Source: Flammeovirga sp. EKP202
Lineage (GTDB): Bacteria > Bacteroidota > Bacteroidia > Cytophagales > Flammeovirgaceae
Direction: 5' to 3'
Length of the DNA stretch: 64,000 nucleotides
NCBI RefSeq assembly: GCF_014534745.1
Contig: NZ_JACVVP010000022.1
Span: 1-64,000, forward strand
Of the stretch, positions 17,358 through 25,824 are shown piece after piece (position 1 is the stretch's first letter; each line of letters opens with the position of its first letter). The position numbers and the translations under genes were made by a program. The notes under the pieces were generated by a model. The model ran no database searches, had not been told where the DNA came from, and was given only the letters and a program-made list of their open reading frames with translations.

Positions 17358-18617
17358 ATGAAGTCATTCGAAGAATTTAAAAATCATTTTAAAGAAAATA
17401 TTGCCGGTCAGTTAGATCAGATTGAAGACAAAAGATACTATATGCACAACAAGCGTCTTCAATTTGGTGGCTTAACGATGTTGATGATTTCCTTCTCTTT
17501 AATGCTTTTATACCTTGATCAAATCAATGAATACGGGGTATACTTCATGTGTATTTTTGCTCCTCTCACTTCCATGAATTATTTCAATAATAATTTTCAG
17601 GATGATACCATTGAAGAAGAATACAAAGAGGTGGTAGTAAGAGAAATGATCCGCTTTATGGACAACAGCTTAAGGTATTCTCCTCAAGATTTTATTCCTC
17701 TAAAAAAATGGATTGAAAGTGGAGTAAACCCAACCATTCCCGATGATTACGAAGGAGACGACCTCATTGAAGGGTCAATAGATGGCACTTCTCTTCAGAT
17801 GTCGGAGGTAATGGTGAGTCATCTACGCCCTCCTAATAATAAATGGTATGTCAATAAGAAAAAGAAACAAAAAGAAAAGTATAAAAAAGAGTTTCATGGT
17901 TTCTTTATGATTGTTGAATTAGATGATCCACCATCTACCGAAATTTATATTTTTGAAGACCATATTCAGAAAAACTGGGGGCATGTTGGGCGATTAATTG
18001 AACAAAAAGATGACCGCTACGGTACTTATGTTCCCATCAAGGACCCTGAGTTCCGAAAATTCTTTAAGGTGTATGCCACGAATAGAGCCGATGCCGAAAA
18101 ATCTTTAAAAGATGACTTCATAAAGAGGCTTTATAAAATCAAGAAACACTTCAAGGCCAAAGTCAATTGTGTAATGAAAGAGGGAAAACTTTATGTTTTT
18201 CTTGATGTGCGTAAAGAGCTTTTCAAAGTAGATACCACCCATTCATTAAAGAGGTCTTTTATTCTGAAAGATCTTTACAGAGATATGGAAATGATCTTAA
18301 CCGTTGCACATACTCTCAATGACCCTATTCCTGAAGAAGCGCCTCCAACCCAGATTAATAACAACTTTGGGGATTCTACCAAAGATGATCATGTATACGA
18401 AAATGCCCCAGTACAAGAAGAAGCCATCGTTCATGACAGTGAATCTTTCCTAGAAGAAGAAGAACAATTTGGAGAAGATCCTGAAGAAGACGAGTTGGAT
18501 GAATCCTTTGCGGCGTCACAAGAACAGCTTTTTGGTGCTGATGGCAATGGTAAAAATCCTCATTTTGATTTAGACGACTTTGAAAATGAGGATTATTATG
18601 AAGAGGAAGATGACTAA
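17358..18617 (+). CDS. DUF3137 membrane protein with an acidic tail
   Basis: A 419-residue protein. Two membrane segments at about 35-52 and 58-73 form a hairpin near the N-terminus, and the cytoplasmic part matches DUF3137: FEDHIQKNWGHVGRLIEQ, then the hallmark DPEFRKFFKVYATNRADAE (about 225-245) and a GKLYVFLDVRKELF strand pair. DUF3137 proteins have no known activity. The last 80 residues are extremely acidic (runs of E and D) and probably disordered, which is longer than in typical relatives. It is followed after about 125 bases by rbfA. Confidence 0.82.
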   Translation: MKSFEEFKNHFKENIAGQLDQIEDKRYYMHNKRLQFGGLTMLMISFSLMLLYLDQINEYGVYFMCIFAPLTSMNYFNNNFQDDTIEEEYKEVVVREMIRFMDNSLRYSPQDFIPLKKWIESGVNPTIPDDYEGDDLIEGSIDGTSLQMSEVMVSHLRPPNNKWYVNKKKKQKEKYKKEFHGFFMIVELDDPPSTEIYIFEDHIQKNWGHVGRLIEQKDDRYGTYVPIKDPEFRKFFKVYATNRADAEKSLKDDFIKRLYKIKKHFKAKVNCVMKEGKLYVFLDVRKELFKVDTTHSLKRSFILKDLYRDMEMILTVAHTLNDPIPEEAPPTQINNNFGDSTKDDHVYENAPVQEEAIVHDSESFLEEEEQFGEDPEEDELDESFAASQEQLFGADGNGKNPHFDLDDFENEDYYEEEDD

Positions 18618-18744
18618 ACATCATTTAAAGTATGGCATCTCTTATTTTTTTCCGAAATTTGTAACATACGAAAGTATAATTAAGCCTCTCACCCTACTTT
18701 CTTAGAAAATGAGGCTGCAAAAAATATATTAGATCATAAGGAAA

Positions 18745-19137
18745 ATGGACAGTAAAAGACAACATAAATTTTCTCGTTTAATCCAAAAAGATCTAGGCGA
18801 AATTTTTCAACAGAATTCAGTTTCTATGTTTGGAGGTGCTTTTATCTCTGTAACGCATGTTGAAATTTCTCCTGACTTAGGTTTAGCGAAAGTGTATTTA
18901 AGCTTTTTATTAACAAAAGACCCGGAAGGAAAAATTGTTGAGATTGAAGAGCAAAATAAATCAATCCGTAACCTTCTGGCACAACGTATTCGTCATCAAG
19001 CAAGAGTAATTCCTGAATTACGTTTTTACTATGACAATACTGCAGAAGAAGCAGAAAAAATTGACAAGTTATTTGAAAACATCGACATCCCTGACGAAAA
19101 AGAAGATGACGATGATGACAATATCTACACACGTTAA
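18745..19137 (+). CDS. rbfA: Ribosome-binding factor A
   Basis: A 130-residue KH-like protein that binds the immature 30S subunit and helps 16S rRNA 5'-end processing, also in cold adaptation. The start KRQHKFSRLIQKDLGEIFQQ, the strand VTHVEISPDLGLAKVYLSF and the end RHQARVIPELRFYYDNTAEEAEKIDKLFE are diagnostic. The last dozen residues form an acidic tail (EKEDDDDDN). A clear terminator follows, so it is not co-transcribed with the next gene. Confidence 0.95.
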   Translation: MDSKRQHKFSRLIQKDLGEIFQQNSVSMFGGAFISVTHVEISPDLGLAKVYLSFLLTKDPEGKIVEIEEQNKSIRNLLAQRIRHQARVIPELRFYYDNTAEEAEKIDKLFENIDIPDEKEDDDDDNIYTR

Positions 19138-19144
19138 TTTGAAG

Positions 19145-19187
19145 AGCATGTTTGAGCGACTTCACTGTTCAGACATGCTTTTTTTGT
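19145..19187 (+). terminator. Rho-independent terminator after rbfA
   Basis: An 11-bp stem AGCATGTTTGA with TCAGACATGCT (one G-U pair), loop of 13, then TTTTTTTG. Confidence 0.85.
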
Positions 19188-19248
19188 TGTACTATTCGGT
19201 TACAACTCCATCCACTTTTTTGAATTTATAGGATATACTTAGCAGAAC

Positions 19249-20661
19249 ATGCTGGCATTTTTTAAAATCAACGATCCCTTACGATTAATCATTCTTTTAT
19301 TCCTTATGATCATCATTCGCCTTCCAATTTGGATTGGTGATATTCCATTGCTTTCTGATGAGATACATTGGTTTACGCTTGGTGATAAACTGGCGGAAGG
19401 AAATAGTATGTATGTGGATGTTTGGGATAATATAGCTCCACTTTCAGCGGGTGTGTATTGGGTCATTGCCTCATGGTTTGGCACCTCACAAGCTGTATTT
19501 TTTGGTTTTGCTGCATTTCTTACATTAATACAATCTTATCTATTCAACCTAATGATGAATAGAAGTGAAGCCTATAAACAAAAAACATTTATACCAGGCT
19601 TGATGTATCTTCTATTTTCCAACATTAGTTATGATTTCATGACACTTTCTCCAACGCTCATTTCACTGACCTTTTTATTGTTTGGTCTTCGAAATTTACT
19701 AAGAATGGAGCGAACAGATGTGGAGCAGAGTATCTTGAATACCGGTATATTCTTCGGATTGGCTTCCTTGGCCTATATGCCTTCTTTCTCTTTCCTTTTG
19801 ATGGGTATTTTCGCATTAGCAACATTTAGAGTCTCTTCATTCAACAGACTTTTCTTGGCTTTTGTAGGGTTTACAATCGTTTGGGGAGGGTATTTGGTGT
19901 ACCTCTATTATATAGACGGTTTAGAAGAATTTGCCAACTTATGTATACTAGCAATACCTAATCTTGAACACAATTTCCAATTGACTTGGGAACAAATGCT
20001 AATGCTTAGCGTTATTCCTGCCTTTATTCTATTGATGGGAATGTTCAAAACATTCAGCTATAATGCCTTTATCAACTCCCAACAAAACATACAGCAATTA
20101 ATGCTAATTTGGGTCATCACTGCTACCTTAAGCATTGTGTTCTCCTCTTTTACGATTTCTTATCAATTGATCTTATACGTACCCGCTTTAAGCTTTTTCA
20201 GTGCTCACCAGTTATTGATCATTCGAAAAAGGCTGATGGCTGAAATCACGTTATGGTCTTATTCCCTCCTTTTCCTAGCACTTATGATCGGTACAGCATT
20301 TGATGTTTTACCAAAGAAAATTGAATCTCCTTATCAAAATGCGTGGGCTATTGAAGTTCCTGACTTGAATGAATATGGTGATAAAATGCTGGTTTTCGGA
20401 TTGGATTATAAGTACTACAAAGATCACAACCTAGCTACGCCCTATCTCAACTACAATGTAAGTCGTCAATTTTTCAAGAAGATTGATAACTATGACGAAA
20501 TAAGAACGATCTATAATGCTTTTGAAAAGGATATGCCTGATGTAATTGTAGATACAAATGGTGATGGACAAAAGCTTTTAGATTATATTACTATTATTCA
20601 GAAACAATATGAAAAAGTGGTATTAGATAATGGATTAGTCATTTTCTCAAAGAGAAAGTAA
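19249..20661 (+). CDS. Polytopic membrane protein, possible GT-C type glycosyltransferase
   Basis: A 470-residue protein with about 11 membrane segments and a soluble C-terminus of about 110 residues. After the first segment comes LLSDEIHWFTLGDKLAEG, and then VDVWDNIAPLSAGVYW, an arrangement of an early acidic pair followed by W/D-x-x-P in the first outer loop that resembles GT-C enzymes (PMT/ArnT-like), which transfer sugars from polyprenyl phosphate. I cannot place it in a named family, and the early motif could be coincidental. The C-terminal part (MLVFGLDYKYYKDHN) is probably periplasmic. It stands alone after the rbfA terminator. Confidence 0.6.
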   Translation: MLAFFKINDPLRLIILLFLMIIIRLPIWIGDIPLLSDEIHWFTLGDKLAEGNSMYVDVWDNIAPLSAGVYWVIASWFGTSQAVFFGFAAFLTLIQSYLFNLMMNRSEAYKQKTFIPGLMYLLFSNISYDFMTLSPTLISLTFLLFGLRNLLRMERTDVEQSILNTGIFFGLASLAYMPSFSFLLMGIFALATFRVSSFNRLFLAFVGFTIVWGGYLVYLYYIDGLEEFANLCILAIPNLEHNFQLTWEQMLMLSVIPAFILLMGMFKTFSYNAFINSQQNIQQLMLIWVITATLSIVFSSFTISYQLILYVPALSFFSAHQLLIIRKRLMAEITLWSYSLLFLALMIGTAFDVLPKKIESPYQNAWAIEVPDLNEYGDKMLVFGLDYKYYKDHNLATPYLNYNVSRQFFKKIDNYDEIRTIYNAFEKDMPDVIVDTNGDGQKLLDYITIIQKQYEKVVLDNGLVIFSKRK

Positions 20662-20766
20662 TAATGAGATCTAAAATATTAGGTGTTTTTTAGTTTTATA
20701 TACTTTTCATTCTGACATCATTTCCACCCCCTTATTAGTACAAAAATAAAATTTTTCACTTTTTTC

Positions 20767-20796
20767 TTTGCCTGAAAAATTTCATTTGTATATTTG
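20767..20796 (+). promoter_or_regulatory. Bacteroidetes-type promoter for the DUF1338 gene
   Basis: TTTG at 20767-20770, an 18-base spacer, then TATATTTG at 20789-20796, closely fitting the Bacteroidetes TTTG-N19-TAnnTTTG pattern. The start codon is 62 bases downstream. Confidence 0.6.
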
Positions 20797-20858
20797 CACT
20801 ACCAATAAACGTATTTTTTACATTTATATAATAAACCAAACACAACCAATTTAAACAC

Positions 20859-21662
20859 ATGAAAAATATCCTTGAGAAGCTTTGGGATCAGTATGTGGAA
20901 ATTACCCCTTCTGCTGCTAAGATCCAGTCCATTTTTGAGGACAAAGCCGAAACAATCGAAAATGATCATATTGCTATCCGTACTTTTAATCATCCACTAG
21001 TAAATGTTGATCGACTTTCAGAACCATTTATTCGTATTGGTTATGAAAAAAAAGGGGAATATGTTTTTGAAGCAAAGAAATTAAAAGCAGCCCATTTCCA
21101 GCATCGCACTGATAAAGATGCTCCAAAAATCTTCATTTCAGAATTAAGATTAGAGCTTTGCAGTGAATTTCTACAGGATGTAGCTGATTCTATCATTGCA
21201 ACTTCTGGTGCTGAGCATATGGATATTGAGCAATTACTTTTGAGTGGTTGTCTTTGGGAAAAGCCTTCTTATAAAATATATGAGAGACTTGTTGAAGAAT
21301 CTGAATACGCAGCATGGATGTATGTATTTGGTTTTAGAGCCAATCATTTTACTATTCACTGTAACAAGTTAGATCATTTCAACACCCTTGAAGATGTGAA
21401 TCAGTTTTTGAAAGACAATGGATTCCAAATGAATACTTCGGGTGGTGAAATCAAAGGAAGTAAGGAACAGCTTTTAGAACAATCAAGTATCCTTGCGGAT
21501 AAAGTTAAAATTCAATTCCAGGAAGGAGAATACGAAGTCCCTTCATGTTATTATGAATTCGCGAAAAGATATGAAGACAGCACTGGGGAACTTTTCGAAG
21601 GTTTTATCGCATCATCGGCTGATAAAATATTTGAAAGTACAGACACTGCTCTTTCGAAATAA
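20859..21662 (+). CDS. DUF1338 protein, 2-oxoadipate dioxygenase/decarboxylase-like (HglS/YdcJ family)
   Basis: A 267-residue non-haem iron enzyme candidate. Motifs of the DUF1338 family are visible: DHIAIRTFNHP near 36-46, AAHFQHR near 83-89, FRANHFTIHCNKLDHF near 160-175, and a late ELFEGFIASSADKIFEST with the conserved glutamate. The two His and one Glu in these motifs are the metal ligands in HglS, which converts 2-oxoadipate to D-2-hydroxyglutarate in lysine breakdown. Bacteroidetes members are shorter than the Pseudomonas enzyme (about 460 residues), so the substrate may differ. It has its own promoter and terminator. Confidence 0.85.
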   Translation: MKNILEKLWDQYVEITPSAAKIQSIFEDKAETIENDHIAIRTFNHPLVNVDRLSEPFIRIGYEKKGEYVFEAKKLKAAHFQHRTDKDAPKIFISELRLELCSEFLQDVADSIIATSGAEHMDIEQLLLSGCLWEKPSYKIYERLVEESEYAAWMYVFGFRANHFTIHCNKLDHFNTLEDVNQFLKDNGFQMNTSGGEIKGSKEQLLEQSSILADKVKIQFQEGEYEVPSCYYEFAKRYEDSTGELFEGFIASSADKIFESTDTALSK

Positions 21663-21773
21663 AACCTCAATCAAAAAAAATGACCATTTCTAAAGTTATA
21701 CGTTATAGAATACATCGACGATCGAACACCTTTTTCTAACCAATTCAGGATTATCTAGAACTTAATGTAAAAA

Positions 21774-21807
21774 AAGAAACCCTACAGTTTGTAGGGTTTC
21801 TTTTTGT
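21774..21807. terminator. Bidirectional terminator between the DUF1338 gene and the ubiA-like gene
   Basis: A perfect 12-bp stem AAGAAACCCTAC with GTAGGGTTTCTT, loop of 5, flanked by T-runs on the plus strand and A-rich sequence before it, so it can serve both convergent genes. Confidence 0.9.
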
Positions 21808-21835
21808 ATAATGCTAGAATTTCGAGATGATCATT

Positions 21836-22714
21836 TTATATAAAGAACATCCCTAAAATGCCGGCCACCATATAGTATTTTATAAAAGAACTGATTTTTC
21901 CGTAATCTTTACTTGAAACAGCTTTGATCAGTTTGTAAATCATCATAAATGCCGGAAGCGATAAAATACAGAAATAGTATTGAATATAAGGCTCTTCCAT
22001 CTCCATCACAATAACAAATGATATAGCTATAAACAAAGCAAATAAAAGGTAAATCAACTTTTTGGTTTTTTGATCTCCCCATATAATAGGCAATGTTCTA
22101 CAACCAAATTTCACATCTCCTTCTTTATCCTCCAAGTCTTTGATGATTTCACGAATCAGAGAAACGAAAAATGAGAAAATCCCAAATTCATATACAGCCC
22201 TGTTGTGCTCAGCAAAATAAATGTTGATCAAAAAGATAGACAATGCGGTAATCGCCGCTACACTTACATTGCCAATAAAGGCTCTTCTTTTTAATTCATT
22301 GGAATAAAGCCAAAGCCAAAAAGAGGCAATAAAACACACTATTCCTACTTCGAGCGATAAAGAAAAGCCAATTACAATTCCTATCAAATTAAATACAGTG
22401 TGTGTAAAAATGGCAACCCTTCTTCGCATTAACTTACCAATAACCTGCTTGTTTGGGCGATTGACAGCATCAATTTTTATATCATAATAATCATTGATGA
22501 TGTAGCCCGAGGCAGCAATCAGTAATGTAGAAAGGGTCAATAACCAAAAAGAAACATCTTGCAGAAGATATCTCCAGTCGGCACTTGGTCCTACCAAGAA
22601 AATCCTTCCCATCCATTGTGTATACAATATGATGAGAAGATTATTGGCTCTTATTAGACTCAAAAAGTCTTTTAAGTTGATAAAAAAAGTTTGTTCTGTT
22701 TGTGGTTTACTCAT
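21836..22714 (-). CDS. UbiA-family prenyltransferase
   Basis: A 292-residue membrane enzyme with about nine membrane segments. The first aspartate-rich motif is NDYYDIKIDAVNRPNK (about 67-82), and the second is REIIKDLEDKEGDVKFGCRTLPI. This form, with N-D-Y-x-D and D-x-E-G-D, is closest to the geranylgeranylglycerol-phosphate geranylgeranyltransferase-like group of Bacteroidetes, which is distinct from MenA and from heme o synthase. It moves a prenyl chain to an unknown acceptor. Its start lies four bases after the polA stop, so the two genes form an operon. Confidence 0.88.
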   Translation of the reverse strand: MSKPQTEQTFFINLKDFLSLIRANNLLIILYTQWMGRIFLVGPSADWRYLLQDVSFWLLTLSTLLIAASGYIINDYYDIKIDAVNRPNKQVIGKLMRRRVAIFTHTVFNLIGIVIGFSLSLEVGIVCFIASFWLWLYSNELKRRAFIGNVSVAAITALSIFLINIYFAEHNRAVYEFGIFSFFVSLIREIIKDLEDKEGDVKFGCRTLPIIWGDQKTKKLIYLLFALFIAISFVIVMEMEEPYIQYYFCILSLPAFMMIYKLIKAVSSKDYGKISSFIKYYMVAGILGMFFI

Positions 22715-22718
22715 TGTA

Positions 22719-25520
22719 TTAATGGGCTTCTAACCAATTTATACCTTTACCGACTTCTACTTCTAAAGGAACTCCAATGTCATATGCATTTTCCATCATT
22801 TCTTTTATTTTGGAAGTCATTAATTCTAATTCATCATTATGAACATCAAAAATCAATTCATCATGTACCTGAAGGATCATTTTTGATTTCAAATCTTGTG
22901 CATTCATCCATTCCTGAATTTCAATCATCGCTTTCTTGATGATATCCGCTGCAGTACCCTGAATTGGTGCATTGATGGCATTTCGTTCTGCCATTCCTCT
23001 CACCGTGAAATTACGTGAATTGATATCTCTTAAATATCTTCTTCTTCCCATCAACGTCTCTACATATTCGTTGTCTCTTGCTTTCGCAATCACATCATCC
23101 ATGTATTTCTTGATGGCAGGAAACTCTACAAAATAATTATCAATCAACTCCTTCGCCTCACTTCTAGCGATATTCAATTGCTGAGAAAGACCAAATGCTG
23201 AAACGCCATAAATAATACCGAAGTTGGCCGTTTTTGCTCTTCTTCTCATTTCCGGCTCAACGTCTTTTTCATCTACTTTGAAGACTTTAGCAGCTGTAGC
23301 AGTGTGAATGTCTCTCCCATCCTTGAAAGCATTGAGCATTTCTTCATCTTTACTGAACGCTGCCATAATTCTCAATTCTACCTGAGAATAATCCGCCGCA
23401 ACAAATGTGTAGTTTTCATCTCTAGCAACAAAAGCCTTTCTGATCTCTCTACCTCTTGAAGTCTTAATCGGAATGTTCTGCAAGTTAGGGTCTGTAGAAC
23501 TTAAACGACCTGTTGCCGCCACTGCCTGATTGTAAGTAGTATGTACTCTTCCATCTGCCTTGATCAACTTCGGAAGGGCATCTACATACGTACTCTTCAA
23601 CTTCGCTAACTGTCTAAAATCTAAAATCTTTTCAACGATTTCATGTTGCTTCAAACCTTGAAGAATTTCTTCCCCTGTAGCATATTGACCCGTTTTTGTC
23701 TTTTTTGGTTTATCGACCAGCTTCATTTTTTCAAAAAGAATCACACCTAATTGTTTAGGAGATGAAATAGTAAACTCTTCACCTGCCAAGGCATAAATAT
23801 CTTTTTCTAACTGCTCGACTTCTTTACCAATTTGAATAGAATAGAGTTCTAAAGAAGGCACATCTAAATTCACCCCTTCTTTTTCCATATCTTTCAGCGT
23901 TTCCAACAATGGCATTTCAAGATTTTCGAATAACTCTTTCAAGCCTTTTTCTTCCAATATTGGTAAGAACTTCTCTTTCAACTGAAGTGTAACATCAGCA
24001 TCCTCACACGCATATTCATAAATTTCCGAAGCAGGCAAATCTTTCATATTTTTCTGCTTCTTCCCTTTTTTACCTAATACAGTCTCGATCGAAACCGGAA
24101 TATAATTTAAATATGTTTCAGAAAGGCTGTCCATACCATGACGTTTGTCTGGCTCTATTAAGTAATGCGCCAACATTGTATCAAAGAATGGTCCTTGCAC
24201 TTTTACACCAGCAGTATCCATCACCTGAAGGTCATATTTCAAGTTTTGGCCAATTTTTAATATTTCTTTATTCTCAAACAATGGTTGAAAGTGAGCTAAA
24301 ACTTTATCTGCCTCTTCTTTTTCCAATGGAACAGGAACATAGTAAGCCTCATCTTTTTGAGCAGAAAAAGACATTCCAACAATCTGAGCTTCCAAAGCAT
24401 CTAAAGAAGATGTTTCAGTATCAAAGGCAAATTCCTTTTGTTTAGAAAGGTAATTGATCAATTCAGCATAACGTTCCTCTGAATCAATCATTCTATAATT
24501 CTTGTCCAATGAACCAATGGTATCAGGCCCTTGCAACTCCTCTTCTTCTACAACCTCTTCTACTGTCTCAACTTTTGAAGCAGATGAAGTTGGAGCACCG
24601 AACAATGAAGCTTGCTCCCCTGCTTTCACTACTTTTTTAGTAGGAGCAGGTTTTGCATCAGGGAATAACCTTCCTAATAAGGTCTTAAATTCAAGATCAT
24701 TGAAAATCTTAATGATTTCCTCTTTATTAGGTTCTTGCACTAAAAGTTTATCTTCTTCAAATGCAATCGGCACATCTATTTTAATGGTCGCTAATTCTTT
24801 AGAAAGAATTGCTTGTTCTTTATTACCTTCTACTCTTTCCTTCAGTTTTCCTTTTAACTCTGAAGAATGCTCAAGAATACCTTCTACAGTGCTGTATTGC
24901 TTCAATAATTTTACAGCAGTTTTAGGACCAACACCCGGAATACCTGGAATATTATCAACAGCATCACCTTGCAAACCTAAAAGGTCAATTACTTGGTCGA
25001 TTCTATCCAAATCAAACTTTTCTAAAACTTCCTTTTCACCTAAAATCTCAATTCCACCCTTCGTAGAAGGTCTGTATAAGAAAGTATTCTCATCCACCAA
25101 TTGAGCATAATCTTTATCAGGCGTCATCATAAACGTTTGAAAACCTTGTTTTGAAGCTTCTTTTGCCAAAGTACCAATCACATCATCAGCCTCATAGCCT
25201 TCCACTTCTAATCTTGGAATATTAAAAGCATCAACGATTTTCTTAACGATTGGAATTGCAATAGAAATATCTTCAGGCGTTTCTTGTCTATTGGCTTTGT
25301 ACTCTTTGTACATTTCATGTCTAAAAGTAGGGCCAGATAAATCAAATGAAACACCAATATGTGTAGGATTCTGCTTCTTAAGTATCTCCAATAATGAGTT
25401 GACAAAACCCATTGGAGCACTCGTATTCACTCCTTTAGAATTGATACGCGGATTACGTATTAGGGCAAAATGGGCACGGAAAATAAGAGCCATGCCGTCA
25501 AGCAGAAATAATTTCTTCAT
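22719..25520 (-). CDS. polA: DNA polymerase I
   Basis: A 933-residue three-domain enzyme. The 5'-3' exonuclease (about 1-290) starts KKLFLLDGMALIFRAHFAL and has GVGPKTAVKLL as its helix-hairpin-helix. The 3'-5' proofreading domain (about 345-525) retains the Exo I motif FDTETSSLD, so proofreading is probably active, as the later D-x-x-x-D segment ALIEPDKRHG region is also present. The polymerase domain has VAADYSQVELRIMA (motif A), RRRAKTANFGIIYG (motif B) and QVHDELIFD (motif C). It fills gaps in repair and removes RNA primers. The start at 25520 gives a short non-extended N-terminus normal for the family. Confidence 0.97.
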   Translation of the reverse strand: MKKLFLLDGMALIFRAHFALIRNPRINSKGVNTSAPMGFVNSLLEILKKQNPTHIGVSFDLSGPTFRHEMYKEYKANRQETPEDISIAIPIVKKIVDAFNIPRLEVEGYEADDVIGTLAKEASKQGFQTFMMTPDKDYAQLVDENTFLYRPSTKGGIEILGEKEVLEKFDLDRIDQVIDLLGLQGDAVDNIPGIPGVGPKTAVKLLKQYSTVEGILEHSSELKGKLKERVEGNKEQAILSKELATIKIDVPIAFEEDKLLVQEPNKEEIIKIFNDLEFKTLLGRLFPDAKPAPTKKVVKAGEQASLFGAPTSSASKVETVEEVVEEEELQGPDTIGSLDKNYRMIDSEERYAELINYLSKQKEFAFDTETSSLDALEAQIVGMSFSAQKDEAYYVPVPLEKEEADKVLAHFQPLFENKEILKIGQNLKYDLQVMDTAGVKVQGPFFDTMLAHYLIEPDKRHGMDSLSETYLNYIPVSIETVLGKKGKKQKNMKDLPASEIYEYACEDADVTLQLKEKFLPILEEKGLKELFENLEMPLLETLKDMEKEGVNLDVPSLELYSIQIGKEVEQLEKDIYALAGEEFTISSPKQLGVILFEKMKLVDKPKKTKTGQYATGEEILQGLKQHEIVEKILDFRQLAKLKSTYVDALPKLIKADGRVHTTYNQAVAATGRLSSTDPNLQNIPIKTSRGREIRKAFVARDENYTFVAADYSQVELRIMAAFSKDEEMLNAFKDGRDIHTATAAKVFKVDEKDVEPEMRRRAKTANFGIIYGVSAFGLSQQLNIARSEAKELIDNYFVEFPAIKKYMDDVIAKARDNEYVETLMGRRRYLRDINSRNFTVRGMAERNAINAPIQGTAADIIKKAMIEIQEWMNAQDLKSKMILQVHDELIFDVHNDELELMTSKIKEMMENAYDIGVPLEVEVGKGINWLEAH

Positions 25521-25824
25521 AATTTAGTTGGTCTAAAAGACGCTCTATACAGTTTCTAATTTTAAAATCACGAAATCAATCTCCGATCTTACTAACTATT
25601 CGTGATTTTGCAGTTATATCTTAATTTTTGTACGAATATACTAATCGGATTTCGAAGATTTATATTCTTGTTGTACGTTTGCAATAATATTTGCAATTCA
25701 ATTGACAATTTGAAGCAGATGGCGAATCAAAATCTATTTTTTGATTTTAGAAAAGGGTGATTCAATATCCTTTAGGAAATTCTGATTCATCTGTTCTAGT
25801 TTGAACTTAAAAAAGTAAAGAGGT
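25521..25824. other. Divergent intergenic stretch between polA and the type ISP-like gene
   Basis: About 300 A+T-rich bases that must hold promoters for both divergent genes. I see no reading frame, no strong hairpin and no clear TAnnTTTG element on either strand. Confidence 0.35.

Noticed and set aside
24502-25104. 200-codon open frame on the plus strand inside polA
   Set aside because: It lies wholly antisense to the conserved 5' exonuclease and linker of PolA and has no recognisable family or start context; it reflects base composition of the opposite strand.
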